Source of the DNA: Arachis hypogaea
Lineage: Eukaryota; Streptophyta; Magnoliopsida; Fabales; Fabaceae
Assembly: GCF_003086295.3 (NCBI RefSeq)
Contig: NC_092053.1
Coordinates: 112,919,506-112,983,505, forward strand
Length of the DNA stretch: 64,000 nt
Direction: 5' to 3'
Part shown: positions 59,761 through 64,000 of the stretch, in pieces
Layout of the letters: each line of letters starts with the position of its first letter
Position numbering within the stretch: position 1 is the stretch's first letter
Program-made: the position numbers and the translations under genes
The notes under the pieces: generated by a model
Told to the model about the DNA's origin: nothing
Seen by the model: only the letters and a program-made list of their open reading frames with translations
The model's database searches: none

Positions 59761-62180
59761 CAGGGGGCGGTGTTTTAGGCTTAGTGCACTGTGTTTAGAA
59801 ATTTAATAATTACATTTATAATTTTTTAATCCTTTCTAATCCTTCTTTTTTTTGTTTTTTTTTTCTTTTGTAAGTCAATGACTAATTGACTTATGCATTT
59901 ATTTAATTATCGGAAGGTCTTTTTTTTTCTTTTCTTTTGAACTTATTTATTATCACAATTAATTAATTAACTAGTGTATATTTTTGTGGAAAAGAACAGG
60001 ATAACACATAAAATTATATAAAAATTTTTCTTAAAAATTTAAACAAAAAATATATAATAATTATTACTATAAATATTTTATAATTTAAAATATTAAAAAT
60101 AATTAGTATTTTTAATCAATTTGAGTTAGTTGAGAGCCATTATCTCATTTGTCTACTTAAGTAAGTATTTGTGATTCAAATTCCATCTTGTGTGTAACAA
60201 TTCATTTGTCAGTGGTAAATCCTTAATGAATAAAACATCAATACATGGTGGATTAGTCATCGACCTGCAGAATTAGAAAATCTATTAAAAAAAATAGTAT
60301 TTGTCTTTAAGCAAAACAATTTCTCATTGCTAGCAATACTTATGAAGATTTATCTTTGTTAAAATTTACTTAAGACAATTTTATTTATTGGTATCGTATT
60401 CATTTTTGAAGTCAAAATAATCATATTTTATAACATGATTTTTAAGTTTTCAAACTTATAGACTTGTATCGTTACAAAAGCTATTATATTAATTAATATT
60501 TTTTTGTAATATTAACAGGACATCACTGTTGAGTATTAGTTAATGTGAAAAAAAATCAATAACAACTTTTGTTATTCAATAAAATAATTCATTTGATTGA
60601 AAAATAAATTAGTATTTTCTAAATTGGTAAATACATTTTCTTTTAATTCTTACATTTTATTCGACAATATTTGCCATTAAAGAATAACAAATGACCACAC
60701 TATTCTACAATATGATATATACAGTAATTTCTTATCTTAAAATTAATTATGATTAGTGAGATAAATTTAAAATTATTTTTTTTCTTACCCAAATTTGAAT
60801 TTAGAATTAATTAACAACTCATCATGTTTTTAATTTCAATAACAATAAAATAAATTAGGTGCAAAATATATAAAATTTAATAATTTCGATTATTTAAATT
60901 TTAATTACCAAAAATTAGGTTAGAAATTAATTATAACTTAATAATCAATAATATATATTAGTATGTAAATAAAAATATCTAATGTATTAATTATTTATTT
61001 TTTGATAGGGCTAATGTATAATTTATTGTTAAAAAATTTTTTATAAACTTTGTAATATGTGAAAATAGTAATATTATTTTTTATTATTATTTAAAAAATT
61101 ATTTACATTTTTTAAAATTATATAATTAACTTATTACTATTTTTCTACTAAAAATATTAATTTATACTATTTATATATTTTTTTCAATACTAATAAGTAA
61201 GTAAATATTTGTACTATTATACTTATTATCCTAGATGATGACTTAAATTACTTATTTTGTATATTAAATAAAATAAATAATATCTTGTATCGTAAATTTA
61301 TTAAATATTAAGAAAAAAATATGCAATAAATCATATAAATAGTCAGTACAAAAAATAAAAAAATATTTATCATATATAATAATTTTTTATACATATAGTG
61401 TCATGTATATTTAGAATTATCTATTTTAATTATGTGAGTGATTATGATTATTTTTACTTTTTCGTTATATTAGTAAATAATATTTAAAAACTAAAAGAAA
61501 AAATACTTAACAAATTTTCTTAATTTCAATAAAAAATTATCTTGTAAATATATCAAACTTTTGTATATATAATATTTAATAGTATAATATTGTTATAACA
61601 TTGACTCAAAAGAAAGCAAGATTAATCTAAACGCATTGTTAGGGTCCCAAATTCGACTTAGGTTCATTACCTTAAATCCCAATGTAGATGAAATCCGCGT
61701 ATCCCCTTTCAAATTGGCTTAGATTAGATCTCTGTTGCTAATTAAGTATGGTAATGGATACTCAGAAAGAGCATGGCGGGCTCCTTTCCCATTCCTCACT
61801 CCCGTTAAAAGAAATGCCCGTCCCCTGTTTTATTTTCTCTTTAGAAAACGCAAATTTTTTCAGTATCTACAAATATTTTTTTGGACTTTTTGAAAAAAAA
61901 AAGACATATTATAATAGTGTGTAAGTTCATTTTAATTTTTTTAATAACTATATTTTTCATAACGTAATCGATAAATTATGAAAACAAATACTAATTGAAT
62001 ATATTTTGAGTATAATATGTTTTATTATTTTGTATGGAATAATATTAGTTTTAATTTTTATATTTTTTATTATTGAGTATTAAAAATAAACAGTATTTAT
62101 ATTATTAGTATTTTTTTTACCTTCCTCAACTCTAACTATGATTAGGCCTAAAACAAATGAAATCTAATTAGTTTATTTTA
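59761..62180. other. AT-rich intergenic DNA
   Basis: About 2.4 kb with no ORF or RNA gene that I can support. A less AT-rich island at 61610-61830 shows no recognisable feature. Confidence 0.6.
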
Positions 62181-63126
62181 GGGTTAAGTATAATTTTTGT
62201 CCCTAAAATAAGAACTGAAAATTTTTTCCGTCCCCATCTTTTTTTACTTACAAAATCGTCCGTAAGGTTTAACTTAGTTTTAAAATCGTCCTTTTTACTA
62301 AAATTTTAATTTTTATTACCAAAGTACCCCTAATTAAAAAAAATAAAAAAAAACAAAGAAAACGAGTTAAAGTGCTTGGGAAGGGAATCACGCTGGGGGG
62401 TTTCAGGGAAGAAGAGAGGGAAGGGAAGGTGGGGAAGGAGAGGGGAAGGGAATCTGCTGCCGCTGCTCCTCGTCGTTCGCTCCTTGCCGCTGCTCCTCGT
62501 CGTTCGGTCCTCGCCGCTACTCCTCAACGTCGATGCCAGCAGATCTACGAAGGTGGATGTCGCGCGCCACTCGCCATTTCTACTTCTCCTCCTCGCTCGG
62601 TCGCCGGTCGTTGCTGCTCCTCGCCGATCGCCGGTCATTGCTGCTCATCCTCCTCGCCGCTGTTGTTATTCTTCTATTTCTGTTTATTATGTTGTTGATT
62701 CTAATTCCATTCTGCTTCTGCTTCTACTTTTATTATGTTGTTAATTTCTTATTATGATTCTTTTATATTGTTGCTTCTGGTTGCTTCTACTTCTGCTTCT
62801 GGTTTATTACATTATTTCATTGTTGTTGTTGTTCTTCTGCTTCTACTTCTGGTTAATTACATTGTTTCATTATTTCATTATCCAGATTTGTTGATCTATT
62901 ATCCATTTTTTAATGTTTATTACATTGTTTTATTGTTGTTGCTTCTATTTTTGTTTTTGCTTCTGCTTCTGGTTGATTTTGGGGAAGAAGGAGAAGGGTA
63001 TTTTGGTTCGAATGACGATTTTAAAACTAAGTTAAACCTTAGGGACAATTTTTGTAAGCAAAACAAGGTTGGGGATGAAAAAAATTTTTAGCCCCTATCT
63101 TACGGACCAAAATCATACTTAATCCC
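62181..63126. mobile_element. Non-autonomous TIR DNA transposon (946 bp, about 115-bp TIRs)
   Basis: The left end 62181-62295 (GGGTTAAGTATAATTTTTGT onward) and the reverse complement of 63012-63126 (GGGATTAAGTATGATTTTGG onward) match over about 115 bp, including GGTTTAACTTAGTTTTAAAA near the inner edges. Long TIRs suggest a Mutator-like element, but no clean 9-bp TSD is visible (TTTATTTTA left, TTTTTTTAT right). The inside has no transposase. The open frames at 62372-62760 come from CTC/CGT and TTG/TTC repeats and carry no domain. Confidence 0.8.
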
Positions 63127-63184
63127 TTTTTTTATAGTGCTATACATTGGCATAATCATAAAAGAATTAACTTTAAATAACTAG

Positions 63185-63485
63185 AAAATTGCTTAATACA
63201 GACAGATTTTGTCTATATTACAGACAGATTTTTAATTACTGACGGATTTTGTCCCTTTGTAAAAGCCTCGTCGGAAATTATTTACCAACGGATTTTTTTC
63301 CGTTGGTAAATTACCGACAGATTTTTATCAGTTACCGACAGATTTTTCCTCCGTAAATTTTTCCCTCCATTTCCCCTAGCGTCACTTTCCGACGGATTTT
63401 CCGTCTGTAACTAGAGACAGATTTTCCGATAGATTTTCCGTCGGTAATTAGAGACAGATTTTCCGATGGATTTTTCGTCAGTAAT
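63185..63485. mobile_element. Palindrome-rich subterminal repeats, probable CACTA (En/Spm) transposon remnant
   Basis: About ten copies of GACGGATTTT/AATCCGTC-type words in both orientations, including the palindrome-like ACCAACGGATTTTTTTCCGT and TTCCGACGGATTTTCCGTC. Such clusters are known near CACTA ends, where the transposase binds. No CACTA terminus or TSD is visible, so only a fragment or one end is present. Confidence 0.55.
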
Positions 63486-63602
63486 TAAAGAATTTATTCC
63501 TAGCATGCACCTAGTTTACACACGAAAAAAGATGGATACAGACAATGAAATACTTCTCGAAGCAAGTTTCATTATGCATAAATTGTCGGAGGAGCAAATC
63601 AC

Positions 63603-63947
63603 CTTCAAAATGGAAAATCTTCCATCCTTTGATGGCAAACCAACTCGAATGATCTTGTCAAAGCGACCCTTCCTCAATAAAGCAGGAATGTCTAATCTAT
63701 TTGTAGCACCTATCACAAGCACCTGAAATTTAAGTTTAGAATATCAAATAACATCATTGTAACCTGTAAGCCAATTAAAAGCATACCCCTATTAAAATGG
63801 ATATTTGTACAGATTATCAGTCATGGGAATAAAAATGAAGATCTATCAAGTTCCTAAGGGGATGGAAATCCACCTCTTATAAATAAATACGGGCGAAGGC
63901 AGAAGAAAAAGATCCTTAACACGTGATGCAGCAACCCCTGCAAACAT
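63603..63947 (-). pseudogene. FtsH-type AAA protease pseudogene fragment
   Basis: FtsH proteases are membrane-bound ATP-dependent zinc proteases of plastids and mitochondria. Two exon remnants lie in correct order on the minus strand. The upstream one, from 63947 after a CCCAG acceptor, starts MFAGVAASRVKDLF, the AAA segment between Walker A and B, then loses frame before the Walker B region. The downstream one (63722-63603) is open for 40 codons, [20 protein letters not shown] then [20 protein letters not shown]. It contains the second region of homology and the arginine-finger stretch, and has good splice sites. The usual DILDPALL is DIPALL here, a two-codon deletion. The wording is closest to the plastid FTSH12 type as I recall it. 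The gene continues beyond the right edge; to the left it is cut off by the CACTA-like repeats. Confidence 0.75.
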
Positions 63948-64000
63948 CTGGGAGAAGAACAAATTAAATATTTTTAACTTTAAAGATGAAGACAATTTTT

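Noticed and set aside
62372..62760. GC-rich ORFs in several frames
   Set aside because: Low-complexity codon-like repeats inside a TIR transposon; no domain, and open in overlapping frames.
63466..63726. 86-codon plus-strand ORF
   Set aside because: Antisense of the FtsH exon, which has matching splice sites on the minus strand.

Overview
The window is plant nuclear DNA, almost certainly from a legume and most likely peanut (Arachis). That guess rests on LTR ends beginning TGATGAGCGGAT, which I recall as typical of Arachis; it is an inference. There is no bacterial gene structure. The sequence is mostly retrotransposons and satellite-like DNA, with a few decayed gene remnants at the right end.

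Layout. (1) 1-24185 is a nested stack of Ty3/gypsy (Athila-like, tRNA-Asp-primed) LTR retrotransposons. Element C (minus strand, 21039-24185 visible) is cut inside its gag by element B (plus strand; 1471-3739 and 15798-21038). B is cut by the complete element A (3740-15797; two 1537-bp LTRs, TSD GCAGA). A separate minus-strand LTR, D (1-1470), sits in the leader of B. A carries gag, protease, RT, RNase H, integrase and a third ORF, all broken by stops and frameshifts. B keeps gag, protease and the third ORF but has lost RT to integrase. (2) 24186-51816 is about 19 kb of a GTGCGAAACGAGCGAAAAA-type minisatellite with higher-order repeats. It is interrupted by E (25770-34039; TSD CCAGC), a retrotransposon with no coding capacity. 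A solo Ty1/copia-like LTR (32363-33878; TSD AAGAC) lies inside the 3' LTR of E. (3) 51817-64000 is low-copy DNA: exons of a decayed minus-strand gene of unknown function, a SAUR pseudogene, tandem segmental repeats with a 73-bp subrepeat, the promoter and first exon of an unidentified minus-strand gene, AT-rich intergenic DNA, a non-autonomous TIR transposon, palindrome-rich subterminal repeats of a probable CACTA element, and an FtsH-protease pseudogene fragment running off the right edge.

How the parts relate. Order of events from nesting: C, then B into C, then A and D into B; independently the array, then E into the array, then the copia LTR into E. The two A LTRs differ at about 38 of 1537 positions (hand count, no indels), so A is fairly recent. 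A encodes the RT and integrase that B lacks, so B-type elements could have been mobilised in trans by intact relatives of A.

Most unusual observations. Every LTR family here (A/B/C, D, E, copia) carries a cluster of short, family-specific palindromes in U3, upstream of the TATA box where one is visible. An 88-bp copy of the neighbouring gene's 3' end is embedded inside the minisatellite at a duplication junction. The LTRs of E are far too different from each other for an element with an intact TSD.
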